A stretch of DNA of 64,000 bases, taken from positions 4,091,840 through 4,155,839 of the forward strand of contig OZ025276.1 in NCBI GenBank assembly GCA_964019165.1, given 5' to 3'. Each line of letters starts with the position of its first letter. Within the stretch, counting starts at the first letter, position 1. The position numbers were made by a program, and so were the translations under genes. The DNA is from Mastigias papua. Taxonomy: Eukaryota; Cnidaria; Scyphozoa; Rhizostomeae; Mastigiidae. The notes under the pieces were generated by a model. It searched no databases. It was not told the DNA's origin and saw nothing but the letters and a program-made list of their open reading frames with translations. Of this stretch, positions 34,153 to 46,549 are shown in pieces.

Positions 34153-36092
34153 AGAATCTAGAAAGTTCAAGAAATAAGATTACTCCATTTAAAATGTTTC
34201 AGCACAAGCCTTCATCAGTAATATCATGCCAGCCACATTTTGCGCATTTATAACCATAATACAAAGGAACAATATATAATTATGTTAGAACACAACCGTA
34301 CTCTACACAATACCACAGGACTACAATGAATAACACCTAAAATTGAACAGAGGGGAAATGAGAGTTATCACAGAAGATAGGGGTGTTAAAGAGGATAATG
34401 CTGTCCCTCCCACCGGAGTTAGGAGAATACCAAGACAAACAAAGGTAAGTAAGGAATGCAATAGAAAGAAAGCCAAACACAAACCAAAATAGATTTTATA
34501 GAGAGCAAAGAAACCTAATACGAAGAAAGACTGGATAAATAAAATGTAGAACAACCTAAATAACTGGAATAAAAGCAAAGTACATAGTAGAGAGAGAAAG
34601 ACGGAGAGTATGTAGATAAAAACAAACCAATAAACTGATATGAATAATAATACTATGTGTATACTTCCTTAACATTAAGGCCCTGGAGTGTGAAAGTATC
34701 TAGCTTATGTTGCCAGAAACACTCATGTATCATATTCCCCCCGAACAAGCTTATCAATTATAGTAACACGAATGTCTTCCAGAAACCCATGATGTCCCTC
34801 CTCAGAAAAATGCCTAAAGAAGTCCATCTGGGGAACTGAAGACCCTGACCTAAACCTACGATAACATGCCTTATAATTATTAAAACTAAGCCTAAAAGGC
34901 GTACTAGTACTACCCACATACTGGAAACAACACACAACACAATCAAACAAGTACCTAGCATTCTACGAATCACAGTTAAATGAAAAATTAATCTTATATT
35001 CCTTCTTAGTTACGTGGGAATGGAAACTATCACTATCAGACATAGATTGACACACTTGACATCTGGACTTTTCACAATGAGCACAACCCCTTGTATCACA
35101 GTTGTTGTTAGTAACTCTAGCCCTAACTAATATATCCTTTAGGTTCTTACATCATCTAAATTCAGTGACCTGAGGTTCAGGAAAAACAGACCTATGATTT
35201 TCCGAATTGGAAAGCATAGGGTGGAGATCCCTTAATGTTTTCCCCACACTGTTGAGTGCTGAATGGTATGTAATAACTAATGGAATTCTATCATCCCTCC
35301 CTGGGTTGGGTTCCCTGCCTGTCATAGCTAGAAGAGTCCCCCTATCCAACCTACGCACCCTATCTATCTGTTCATTAACCAGTGACTCTTCATAGCCCCT
35401 ATCATTTAACCATCCAGCCAACTCACCTAACCTACTCTGAAACTGACGATCCTCCGAACATATCCTACGGAGCCTAAGGGCTTGAATATAGGGATCGCCT
35501 GTTTAGTATGCCATGGATGACAAGATTTCCTATGCAAGATCTGATGTGTATCGGTTGGCTTGCAAAACAAATCAGTTGTCAGGACTCCCCCCACACCAAT
35601 AGTGACCTAGACACCTAAAAATCTAATAGTTTCCCGGAAATACTCGCTAGTAAATTTAATGGAGTCATGGCTACTGTTGAGATAGTTGATGAAAAGCTTA
35701 AGGTTCTCCTCCCCGTGGGTCCAAATAAAGAAACCATCATCGATGAATCTCATCCAGACCAGTGGTTTGTTCACTGAAGCCTCCAACAACCTCTCTTCCA
35801 ACCCACTCATAAAGAGATTAGCATAGGCGGGAGCGAACTTCATGCCTATTGCTGTCCCTTGCTTCTGCCTATATATCTTACCATTAAATTCAAAATAGCT
35901 GTTATTAAGGACAAGGGATGCCAACCCAACTAGGGTGTCAGTAGCCACGGTTGAAGTAGCTCTCCCATCTAATGCTTCCCTCATAGCCCCAAGACCCTCC
36001 CCATGGGGTATACTTGGATAAAGCCCTACTACATCAACAGTGCTACCCACATACTGGAAACCACACACAACACAATCAAACAAGTACACAAC
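34151..36092 (-). mobile_element. Penelope-like element 1 (RT plus GIY-YIG), degenerate
   Basis: On the minus strand: RT from about 36020 to 35607 with [31 protein letters not shown] and the catalytic RFIDDGFFIW (about 35765-35735). A thumb/linker region follows (35600-35150), with SLVNEQIDRVRRLDRG and FPEPQVTEFR. Then comes a Cys-rich linker (CDTRGCAHCEKSRCQVC, about 35095-35045) and the GIY-YIG nuclease (34975-34723) with VVCCFQYVGST and FRRHFSEEGH-like blocks. A 3' untranslated part (34722-34151) ends at the TA tract. Frameshifts or stops occur near 35620, 35510, 35150 and 34960. At the upstream end a second GIY-YIG start is fused straight to RT, suggesting a recombined or partial-tandem copy. 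Confidence 0.78.
34196..34218 (-). ncRNA. Hammerhead-like core in Penelope 1 3' region
   Basis: On the minus strand, CTGATGA is followed by an 11-nt stem-loop (AGGCTTGTGCT, with a bulge) and GAAAC, matching the conserved hammerhead boxes. Flanking ATTAC / GTAAT could form helix I, but the expected UH cleavage context after helix III is not clear, so this copy is weak or inactive. Confidence 0.4.
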
Positions 36093-36094
36093 AT

Positions 36095-37040
<946 letters not shown>

Positions 37041-37048
37041 CAAAATGC

Positions 37049-37983
37049 AACGTAAATTGCAACGTTTTCTGCGTAATCTAAAAAGACTGGCAAGATTCTT
37101 AACGATATCTACAGCCACATTTATCCTACAGGGTCGCAGCCAGCACGCATATATGGTCTACCCAAAATGCATAAAATTACATCTCCTAATGTAGTACCAC
37201 CGTTTAGACCTATTGTTTCCTCCATTCGCACTTACAACTATCAATTGGCCAAATATCTTTGCAATCTTCTTCAGCCGCACATACCTAATACATATACTAT
37301 TTCTGATTCTTTTTCTTTTGTACAGGAATTCAACACTATTGATATATCTAATAAGTATATGGTTTCCTTTGATGTGAAGAGTCTGTTCACTAATATACCC
37401 CTTAAGGAGTGTATAGATCTTGCTGTTTCTTATATTACGGATGAAAACACTAATCTCAAAACTTTCTAAGGTTGATCTTGTTAAACTGTTCTCAAGTGCC
37501 ACTACTCAAACTCATTTTCTTTTCGATGGTAAAGTGTTTGACCAAATAGATGGAGTTGCTATGGGATCTCCACTTGCTCCTGTCTTAGCTAATCTTTTCT
37601 TAGGGCATCATGAGCATTCATGGCTTAGTAAATACAAAGGTCTTTCTATCCAATTCTACCGTAGATATGTTGATGACACTTTCTGTCTTTTCAACAATGA
37701 GCATGATGCGTCTCTCTTCTTTGATTTTCTTAATTCACAACATGATAACATTACGTTCACCATGGAAAAAGAAAGTAATAATACTTTGGCCTTTCTGGAT
37801 GTCTTCATCAACAATAAGGATCCTTCTAATCTCATAACCTCGATATATCGTAAAAAGACGTTTACTGGCTTGCTTACTGATTTTTTCAGTTATACCTCCT
37901 CTTCGTATAAGCTTGGCCTTATCCAAACACTGCTGGATAGAGCTTATAAAATTAATAACACTATTGACACATCTGAAATCTGA
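37049..37983 (+). pseudogene. Penelope-like element 2, inverted 5' fragment: RT domain
   Basis: Plus-strand RT: PARIYGLPKMHK (about 37143-37178), PPFRPIVSSIRTYNYQLAKYL (37199-37260), SFDVKSLFTNIPL (37368-37405), VAMGSPLAPVLANLFL (37557-37602) and catalytic QFYRRYVDDTFCLF (37650-37690), then FTGLLTDFFSYTS and LIQTLLDRAYKINNT. A frameshift near 37455 separates the two frames. Homology to Penelope stops at about 37962, at the very place where the minus-strand fragment takes up the protein, with an overlap of about 50 bp. Same element, opposite orientation. Confidence 0.82.
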
Positions 37984-38743
37984 CCTTATCCTGAAAGCAA
38001 AAAGTGATATTTCAGGAGTGTTTGTGCTCCTATCATTCTGAAAGTTACCCCAGATATGGCTTCAGATGTGAGAAATCCATTTATTATGCTTAGAGATGTA
38101 GGGATGAAGGTCTTCTACCACTTTTTGAGCTATAAACACATCGCACAAGGAATTGTTTGCACCCTATAATGGCAAATTTTGACTGTAAAAAAACTGTGGT
38201 ATTTTGGTATACAAATACGGTTAGTTCTCAGAAGGAGCAATAATAGACCTTTTAGCCCTGTATAAACACCTTTTGGTATTTTATTCTTTCATATAGAAAT
38301 TTTGTTTAAGAAAGTGTCAGTTTTGGACTATTGTCCTAAAAACAGCCACTAAACCCAACTAGAACATCATAGTATAATAAGGAAGAAAAACAAGCTGTTG
38401 CTTCCCATTAAGAATTCTTGCAACTTATTGTCATCAAACATAATCATTAATGAAAAGGAGATCCATTGCCGTTTTATAGATAACTAAAGAATCAAATTAT
38501 TTCATTTGTCTTCTTGAAACAAAATTCTGTTTTCTTGTCTTTAGTTAAATCTATTCATAGTTGTGCGTCCTTTTAACATCTTTTGTAAACATACACAAAT
38601 GAATAAATCTCCAGTGGGTAAAGGTGTCAGATTACTGCTCGTCTCATTGATTATGAAGATTCTCAAAGATTTACTACACAGAGCTGACTTTATAAAGTGT
38701 GTTTGGTGAGATTCTTACTTTGCTTTTATGGTAATATCATTCG
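37984..38743. other. No gene seen
   Basis: AT-rich. No coding block, repeat pair or structured RNA recognised. Confidence 0.5.
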
Positions 38744-39052
38744 TTGGCTCAAAATGTCAATTGGTCCAAAGATACAGAAACCAACATCATTGAAAAAACC
38801 TGCAGTTTTGGGGAACGCCTGAATGAAGAGTGCCACAAAAACGTCAAAGTTGAACTTAAATCATTCAATGACTTTGATGAAGACATCAAATCTGAACTGA
38901 AGTGGCGAGCTTGTTTGAAAGACATAGGGATAGAATCTATTTGTCGTTACCATGAATTCAAATTTAGAAAATCATTCAAGAAATTCAGCAAATGTTATGA
39001 TGCTTTCAATATCCATAGAAAAAGGAAAAACCCCATGGAACACATAATGTGA
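38744..39052 (+). pseudogene. Unknown Cys/His-containing ORF fragment
   Basis: A 102-aa frame, lysine-rich, with IGIESICRYHEFKFRKSF then KKFSKCYDAFNIHRKRK at the end. The spacing C-YH...C...H-K resembles a cysteine/histidine block I have seen in unannotated cnidarian and sponge proteins, some linked to mobile elements. I cannot name the family. No start context or continuation was found; a short frame at 39061-39200 follows but shares no clear domain. Confidence 0.3.
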
Positions 39053-39210
39053 CCCTTAAGATGGCTCTCACTCTTGAACAGAAGAATAGAGAGTTCATTA
39101 GTGTGATGTTACAGCTCCTTAGCAACAGTGGTTCTGGTTCTAAACAAACTTCAGGGCACTTAGTTATTCATACTGTAGATAGATTAGGTATAGATAGATA
39201 GAGTTTACAT

Positions 39211-40605
39211 GATGGTACAGTGGTTTGTTCCTAACTGCAATCACCAATATGATAGTCACCACTGCAGCTTTTATCAATTTCTAATTTCTAAGAGAAGAGC
39301 AAAGGTTAAAGTGGTGGAAAACACTTATAAGGTAAGTAAGCCTGACATGTCTTACCCTTGACAATAGTGGATGTAATGCATAGCAAAATATTGCATGCAA
39401 ATAGAAAAATTTGCTAGATTATGGTTCAGTTTCTGTTTTATATCACACTATGTGACAAGAAGAAGATTGAAGCATTTGAAGTATGGTGCTATCATCACTT
39501 ATTGTGCATATGTTGGACTGGCAAGACAACTAATGACTGGGTTCTGAATAAGATGGATGTAAGCAAGAGACTGCTAGCAACTATTACTTGTGGAAAAATG
39601 GCTTTCGTTGGACACATACTAAGGGGAAAAGACATAACCAGTGACTTACTACTAGGAATAGTTTATGGCACAAGAGGCAGAGGATGACCAAAAAGTAGAT
39701 TTAGCGACAACATCAAAGAGATTTCAGGTGGAAGAAGTATGACTTAGCTGTACAGGATGGCACAGGATAAAATTAAATGGAGAGCCACGGCAGTTTATTG
39801 TTAACCTCCCATTATATGACGATGATGATGATGTGAAAAGGCAAGATAATTTGCTTAAGTTGAGTAATGACTGGTTTACTTTACTCAAAATTGGAGATTT
39901 TTAATGGTGACTGATAAATTTGTTTACTGGATGTCTACAACTTGGAAGGATGAAATCTACAAGATGAGACCTTAAGGGAGTTTTGGGATGGGCTTGAGTA
40001 CAATTGCTCATTAAAAAACTTTGTTTTATTTGACTTTAAAACTAACATCCATTTCATTTCTTACACTTACAGGAGGGTTGACAGAGAGCCAAACACAAAG
40101 TCAAGAGTGTGCAGCTGTCATTTTTGGGATGGTGACAAGAAAAATGACCCTGAGATTTTAAAATGGAACTCGGGAAAGCTATAAGAGGACAAAATATAAA
40201 AGAAAAGTGTACCATATAATTCTGTGTAAGAACCAATAATGGAACAAGATGTAGGACCATCAACTAGCCATTCTGTTGCAGAGATTATTTTGCAAAGTGA
40301 GCTCAGAACTGCTTCTGAAGAGCTAAAAATGTTAAAAAAAAGAGCAGGAGTGTGCAAAAAAGATGTATTCTATACATGATTTGGAAAAAGTGGTTTGTAT
40401 GGAAACAGGAACTCCTACAGAATGCTTTCTGGATTATAGTGCACTATGCAAAAAGATTTGAAATTGATATTAACTAGTATCTTGGCTGGAAGGTAGAGGG
40501 AATCAAGTGTGAGGATCAAATTTTCATCACATTGATGAAGCTGCAGCAACATTATACAAACCTGCATTTAAGTCACTTGTTCTCTTGTAGTGAGGCAACT
40601 ATTTC
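39211..40605 (+). pseudogene. THAP-domain / DDE_Tnp_4-type transposase, 5' exons
   Basis: Exon 1 (39211-39331) gives the first half of a THAP finger: VPNCNHQYDSHHCSFYQF, then, after a 1-nt slip, a WWKTLIR block ending at a GTAAGT donor (39332). Exon 2 begins after TTACAG at 40073 with RVCSCHFWDGDKKNDPEIL (about 40093-40150), the second half of the finger. Downstream, ELRTASEELKMLKK (40290-40338) looks like the coiled linker. In the last part, WKVEGIKCEDQIFITLMKLQQ and LFSCSEATIS (40485-40605) match the segment before the DDE catalytic domain. Stops are present. The gene is cut at about 40605 by the end of a LINE. The intron holds another LINE scrap. Confidence 0.62.
39421..39850 (+). pseudogene. 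Non-LTR retrotransposon RT C-terminal scrap in THAP intron
   Basis: Reads KKKIEAFEVWCYHHLLCICWTG, then LLATITCGKMAFVGHILRG and GTRGRG-PKSRF (39451-39705), followed by KIKWRATA. This IEAFEMWCYRR-like, GHI-R and G-R-RGRP series is the usual C-terminus of a LINE reverse transcriptase (RTE/CR1-like proteins carry it). A short GATGATGATGATG run at 39821-39833 fits the microsatellite tail of such elements. 5' truncation is almost complete. Confidence 0.6.
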
Positions 40606-41864
40606 CTATTGTATAATAAATTGTATGGAGGGAATTACTTAAAGGAGGAGATCTCTCAGTAGTTAAACTAATCGAGGAGAGAGCCCCCCTGACTCGATAT
40701 TTCTCATTTAATTTCTTCAGAAACAAGAGAGACTATGGACAGATGGTGAAGTACTGAATCAAAGGTTCTACTATTAACTTCTGTAGTTTTGCAAGAGGAA
40801 GGCTTTGAGTCTTTGTCAAAAAGAAGTAGGAGAGGGTGATATTTTGATATCCACAGTAAAGTTATTCCAGCATTTAGCACCACAGAAGCGCACTGACCTA
40901 ATGCCATATTGCACGGTATTTTACTGGGTTAGAAAAATATCATGTTTTGTGACTTGCCGTGTACCATAATGATGACCAGATTCAGCTAGGCTAAAAAAGA
41001 GTGAAAACAAGACAGAGAGATCCTATTCATACAGTTATAGACAAAACATAGCAATTTCAACTGGGAGAGATCATGCAATTTTAAGATCTGGAATTCAGAA
41101 AAATGAGATGAAGAAGGGATGTAAAATGTGCAAATGAAACTGCACTAACAACCCTTTTCTGAAGTAAGAACACTGGATTTATATAAGACTCATAAGTGAG
41201 ACCCCATACCACAATTCCATAATGCTGGAAGGGTGAAAACAAAGACTTATAAAGACATGTCAAAGTATTTTTGGGTAAGAAGTGTCTTACTCTGACAAAT
41301 AAACAACAAGTTCTAGCCCTAGACAGCTCAAGTAAGTGATACCTCCATGATATATTTTCCTCTAAAAGAACACCAAGAAATTTTACATAACCAGGCTGTT
41401 TCACTTGATGGTTTCCACTTTTAATACTAACAGTTTCAGAAGAAAGATGTTGAGGAGACTTAAAAACTATGAAATTAGTTTTGTCATTATTGAGTGACAG
41501 CTTATTACCATCAAGCCACTGCTTCACATTTTTCAATTCTTTATTTAACACATTCTGCCATTTGGCAAGACTTTCAGCTTCATAATAAATGCTAGTATCA
41601 TCAGCAAACCGGTAGACGGCTAGTTTTGAGAATGCAAGGGGTAAATCATTAATATAAATTAAGAAAAGAAGAGTGCCAAGTACAGAACCCTGTGGGACTC
41701 AACATGTAACATTGAGATGACTGGAAGTATATCCATTGATTGAAGTATACTGCTTCCTATCTGAAAGATATGATTTGAACCACTCTTGAGCAGCTCCACT
41801 TATACCATAATGGTCACGTTTCATCAACAGAATTTCATGATTCACCGTATCAAAGTCCCTTATC

Positions 41865-42047
41865 TGTTATGTATATGGTCACTTTAAGGCTTTCTTGGGT
41901 TCTTTATTCCGTAAGTTTACACTTTCAGGCAGAATATGTACAGAAACACACAGCTTTCTATATCACGCAAATAACTTCCAACAACACGCCATTCGTTTAC
42001 AGCAAGTCTCAAACACACACTTTAATCCCAGGGGAATGGGCCCTACA
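41865..42047 (-). repeat. Ty3/gypsy 3' LTR (183 bp)
   Basis: 98.4% identical by eye (180/183) to 48927-49109. Next to its inner edge, 42050-42060 is purine-rich on the coding strand (AAGCGGGGAAG), a plausible polypurine tract. Confidence 0.93.
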
Positions 42048-42482
42048 TACTTCCCCGCTTGGAAAATGTCATCCCTGACATTTCAATCTTGTAAATATAA
42101 AAACATAAAAATAACTGTGAGCTGAAAGTCTCACTAAACTATATTGTATATCGTAGAAGTTCTTATTTGTTTTCTAGAAAGTCCTTCACTCTTGTCTTCT
42201 TTTCTTCATCAACTGATATATTTGCAAGTAGACAATGTTCCTTCAGTTCCATAACATAAATTGTCAGTTCGTAAGCATGAATAATCTTGATTGACGTTTC
42301 GATTCTCAACTATGAGAAGTTTCCGAAGTAACACGATAATAGAGTTGTTTTTTTTCCTTTTCCAATGGTAACAAGCGCGAATAAACGTCTTGTAAACTAG
42401 CGGTAACGATAACAAATGCAAATACCTGTCTTTTAGCATAACGATAACGATAACAATGTAAAGTACGTAAGGTTCTGGTATA

Positions 42483-42956
42483 TTAGAAGTTTGATGCAGT
42501 GCAATATGCTGGCTGTATAATATATGGGTTGTACATAGGAATGCGTTGAACGTACGGTGTACAGTAGTATGGCTGATTATGGAACGATGGGAATGCATGG
42601 GCAGGTCCTATTCCAATGGTGTTTACGGAATACCCGGGTGCATAATACATTAACCGATTTGGCTCATTCTGAACTCTGGTTGGATGTTGCTCACGAGGTG
42701 GTAAACTATACTGAGATGCTGATTCGTCAAAAGTATTCTCTTCAAGCCGACTGTCACAAATGGCTTCCGAAGGCATTTCTTCTAACATGTTATTATGAGT
42801 TCTCTCACTACCGTCAAGTGCTTCAAAGTCGTTGACATCCCTTGTTTCTTCTATGTCCCTAGTACTGCTAGTACACGATTGTTCTGTTTCATGGCTTGGA
42901 TTGCCTAACGAATTGTCAACAATGGTATGTTCCCCTTCGAATAACATTTGCTCTAC
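42483..42956 (-). CDS. C-terminal tail of gypsy pol (or separate small ORF)
   Basis: A 154-aa frame in the same register as integrase, separated from it by one TGA. Acidic and Ser/Glu-rich at first, then RVQNEPNRLMYYAPGYSVN and a Tyr/Pro-rich end (YYCTPYVQRIPMYNPYI). A matching PNRLAYYAPPG block ends the gypsy fragment at 8262-9068, so it belongs to the pol tail of this lineage and is not an envelope. No signal peptide or membrane segment. Confidence 0.6.
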   Translation of the reverse strand, partial: VEQMLFEGEHTIVDNSLGNPSHETEQSCTSSTRDIEETRDVNDFEALDGSERTHNNMLEEMPSEAICDSRLEENTFDESASQYSLPPREQHPTRVQNEPNRLMYYAPGYSVNTIGIGPAHAFPSFHNQPYYCTPYVQRIPMYNPYIIQPAYCTASNF

Positions 42957-44717
42957 TCAAGGAGGGGCATTTTGGTCAGCACTTTGGTCAGATGGTTGTT
43001 TGATGGTTTGCTTCATGGTGCGAGTTTTATAGTCATTCAATGGTGGCAATGGTTGGGCAATGATTGTACATTCTTCATCTGAGCTGTCCTCCTCATTTAC
43101 CTCTCCTGTTGAGTCAGCATGATTTCCACGGACTTTTCGACTTGTTTTGTGATTGGATTGTTTTGAACTCACATGTCCACGTTTGGGCTCGGTGTTTGCT
43201 GTGTTGTCACTTATAAATGGCAGGAAACTACAAGGCAAGAGTAGATTACGGTGTAGCGTACGAGTCCGGCCTTGTCCTGTTTCAGGGGCAACTTCATAAA
43301 CCGGTAGATTTTTGGCTGCCTGTCCAACAACAATATGAACTATATCTTCCCAATGTGCACGACTTTTGCCTGGGCCACCCTTCTCCAGAAGGTTGTGAAC
43401 TAAAACACGATTATTTATCTTTAGATCTGAATAATGAGCTTTTTTATCGACTTGTTGTTTCCCTTGTGATTGTTTGTTACATGCTTGTTTACTTGCGGTT
43501 TTGTAGGCTTGTTTCATTGCGATTTGGAATTGTGCAGCGTATTCTTTATGTTTACTGGATGATACTGATGGTAAGTTGATGTTAAGAGCAATATAAAGTG
43601 GCAATCTTGGATGTCTTCCAAAGAATAGATAAAATGGCGAGAATCCAGTTGATTCATTTCTAGTGCAGTTATACACATGAACAAGTTTGTTGAGGTGGTC
43701 ACTCCACCTTGTTTTAAAATTGTCGGGCAAGGTACGAAGCATAGAGAGCAATGTGCGGTTGAAACGTTCACATTGACCGTTTCCTTGGGGATGATAGGGA
43801 GTCGTTCTTGATCTGGAAATGTGGCAAAGTTCTTGTAGCCTGCTAACTAATGTGTTTTCAAACGTAGCTCCCTGATCATGATGGAGCCACAGAGGTATTC
43901 CAAAGCGAGAGATGAAATCATTAAACAGTTTTTCAGCTGCTGTTTTTGCACTTTTATTCCTGGTAGCATATGCCTGCGTAAAACGAGTGAAGTGGTCACA
44001 GATAACTAAAATGTACTCATATCCTCCACGTGATCGCTCTAGATGCAAAAAGTCGATGGAAATGAGCTCAAGAGGCTGGGTTGTAACAGTCAGTACCATT
44101 GGCGCTCATGTTGTTCGTGAAGGTGGCTTTTGCTTGATACATCCACACACGTTATGTATAAAGAAGTCAATGTCGGTTTGCATATGCGGCCAGTAGAACC
44201 TTTGTCTTGCCAAACTAATGACTTTCTCCACGCCGAGATGTCCCATGTCTTCATGTAACTCTTTATATATCATACGGCGCAACGTCAGAGGGACAACAAT
44301 TTGATCATTTCTTCCTGTGTTTCTACAACAGATTCCATTATCATCTACTTGTAATTTATTCCATTCATGCAATGCTTGTTTTACAGATGGTGCTTCCGAG
44401 GAGATTTTCTGTGCAGATGGTCTCTCTTTCTGTTCAACATACGAAATCAATCTACTTATCATACTGCCATTTTCTTGTGCTTTTCTGAGTTCATTTATGG
44501 TCAGATCGCCTGCAGGAGGATAGCCTTCTGTGTCAGCTGATAAAGCGTGAATATCTGTTGATAATGATGACATCCAATTAAAATCTGTCTGTTTTTGTAG
44601 CTCAACATAATCAATGGTTGCTGCTATACTTGCTGGTTGAAAAGTCTCTGTGCAGGTGCTAATATAATCTTCAATGTTAAATGGCATACGTGACAATGAA
44701 TCTGCATCTATGTTCAA
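42957..44717 (-). pseudogene. Gypsy integrase, one internal stop
   Basis: The HHCC zinc domain lies in the first part (HEDMGHLGVEK, C-CIKQK, 44260-44115). A TGA at about 44104 separates it from the core (44099 on). Catalytic residues: Asp in SIDFLHLE (about 44060), Asp in LHHDQGATFEN (about 43885) and Glu in GNGQCERFNR (about 43775-43745). Further on are FFGRHPRLPLYI and a C-terminal chromatin-side region with VLVHNLLEKGGPGK and LHRNLLLPC, then an acidic tail. The frame stops by TGA at 42957. The same frame continues as an open 154-codon tail. Confidence 0.86.
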
Positions 44718-44719
44718 AT

Positions 44720-46511
44720 GTCCTGGTCGATACTTGATATCAAATGAGAAATCAACACGTTCTCCAACCCATCGGGCACCTGTTGCATTTAACTTGGCTG
44801 TAGAAAGGACATATGTTAGTGGGTTGTTATCTGTATAAACTGTAAATTGCAGAGCATAATACAGATAGTGACGAAAGTGGTCACAAATTGCCCACTTTAG
44901 AGCTAGACATTCTAGCTTTCCAGAGTGTAGTTTGTAGTTCTTTTCTGCTTTTGTGAGTGCGCGTTATCCATATGCAATTACTTTCATCCTGCCCTGCTGT
45001 TTTTGATCTAAAACGGCTCCTAGGCCAGCTTCTGAAGCATCTGTGTGTAGCACAAATGGGCTGTTAAAATCTGGGTAGGCCATAATAGGGGCGGTAAGTA
45101 GGTGCTGACTTAATGAGTCTAAGACTTCTTGGTGCCTACTTTCCCATTGGATACTGCTTGTAGACGGTACAAACACTCTCTTTTTCTGGTTTGATTTCAT
45201 ATTACTGTTGATTTTCTCTTCAGATTGCTTATAAATAAGAAGATCATACAATAGCTTTGTTTTCTTGGCAAGATCTTTGATATACCGGCGATAGTAGCCC
45301 AATAATTCCACAAGGCATCTAACATCTCCGACTGTTTGTGGTCTCCTTTCTTTTAGCTGCAAGATTGCATTGATACTTGAAGAGTCTAGCCTATAACCAT
45401 TTGATGAAACGATTCTTCCAAGAAATCGTACTTCCCTGTTGAAAAATTCACATTTACTTGGCTTGAGCTGTACTCCATGAGTGTGTAAACGTTGAAGAAC
45501 AGTTCTCAAGTTTTCGATATGGTCTTGGAAACTTTTACTAAAGACGATTATATCATCAAGATACGGGATACATATCTCATCCCGAAGTCCATCAAGACAT
45601 CCTTCCATGAAACGTTGAAAAGCAGCGGGTGCATTTCGAAGGCCGAAAGGGATTCTTCTCCACTCATAGAGACCCCATGGTGTAATGAAAGCTGTGAGGT
45701 GCTGGCTTTCCTCATCTACCCATCCTTGGTGATATGCTTTGCCGTGATCAAGTACACTGAACCATGTGTTCCCTCCACGGTTATCCAGGGCCTCTTGCAC
45801 ACGTGGCAGGGGATGCCTGTCTGGGATGGTTTTGCTGTTTAGTGCTCTATATTCGATGCATAGGCGAAGGCTGTGATCTTTCTTTCGAACACATACGACT
45901 GGTGAGCTATAAGCAGATGATGACCTCCTGATAAATTGCTTGTTTAGCAGGTCCTCTATGTAACTTTTTACTTCTTGGTAGAGTAGTCTTGGGACTGCTA
46001 ACTAATGTTTCTGCACTGGAATGGAATCAGTGAGAGGAATCTTCATCTTCAAATAAGGTATTGTTCCAACATCCTCGCCATTCTTTGCAAAAACTTGCTG
46101 TTTATCAATAAGCAGTTTACTAGCTGCAGCCTTTTGTTCGTCAGTAAGTCCTGCCAACGATATATCTTTAACATGTTCCGGAATGGCCTGGTAGTCTCTG
46201 TTTGGTACTTGTTTAGGCTTATAATACTCCTGTTGACCATTTACATCTGTGTCAACTTTAGAACAATGTTCTTGGATATCAATGGGAGTACTTGACCGTA
46301 TTAGATTTAACTGACCAAGGACAGTTCTTCCCGGCAGTTGAATATCTCTTGCAGTTGTGTTTGCTACTTCTATAGACACTTTGCTGGACTTCCCTGACTT
46401 GATTGCACAAACAGTTGCACTGGTCACTAGCCCTTGTGGCATATCAGGTGAATCCTCTGGCTCAAACATGACAGGAATGGATGTTTTACTTGGGCCAACA
46501 TCTGCATGCAA
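44720..46511 (-). pseudogene. Gypsy reverse transcriptase / RNase H, with stops
   Basis: One frame, interrupted. 46511-46002 is the linker and RT N-terminus (GTIPYLKMKIPLTDSIPVQKH, then TAG). [20 protein letters not shown] follows at about 45915-45855. 45800-44964 has the fingers and palm ([13 protein letters not shown], where the catalytic Asp is kept but the residue after it is unusual), [15 protein letters not shown] and catalytic [12 protein letters not shown] (about 45570-45535). RNase H shows [14 protein letters not shown] (45055-45015), a TAA at about 44970, LECLALKWA (44920-44895), VYTDNNPL (44840-44820) and NIDADSLSRMP (44712-44680). Function is dead unless stops are read through. 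Confidence 0.85.
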
Positions 46512-46549
46512 GTATAATAGATTGTCCCTTTGGAATTACTTGGTTCCTT

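Noticed and set aside
33985..34170. Long YIYIYI reading frames over the TA tracts, on both strands, also at 33535-33747 and 36003-36306
   Set aside because: These are translations of a dinucleotide repeat and carry no codon-level signal.
34321..34578. Leucine/phenylalanine-rich ORF as a membrane protein
   Set aside because: Low-complexity AT-rich frame in the Penelope 3' region with no supporting features.
42483..42956. Envelope gene downstream of gypsy integrase
   Set aside because: No signal peptide, transmembrane segment or furin-like site; the sequence matches the pol tail of the related fragment at 8262-9068.
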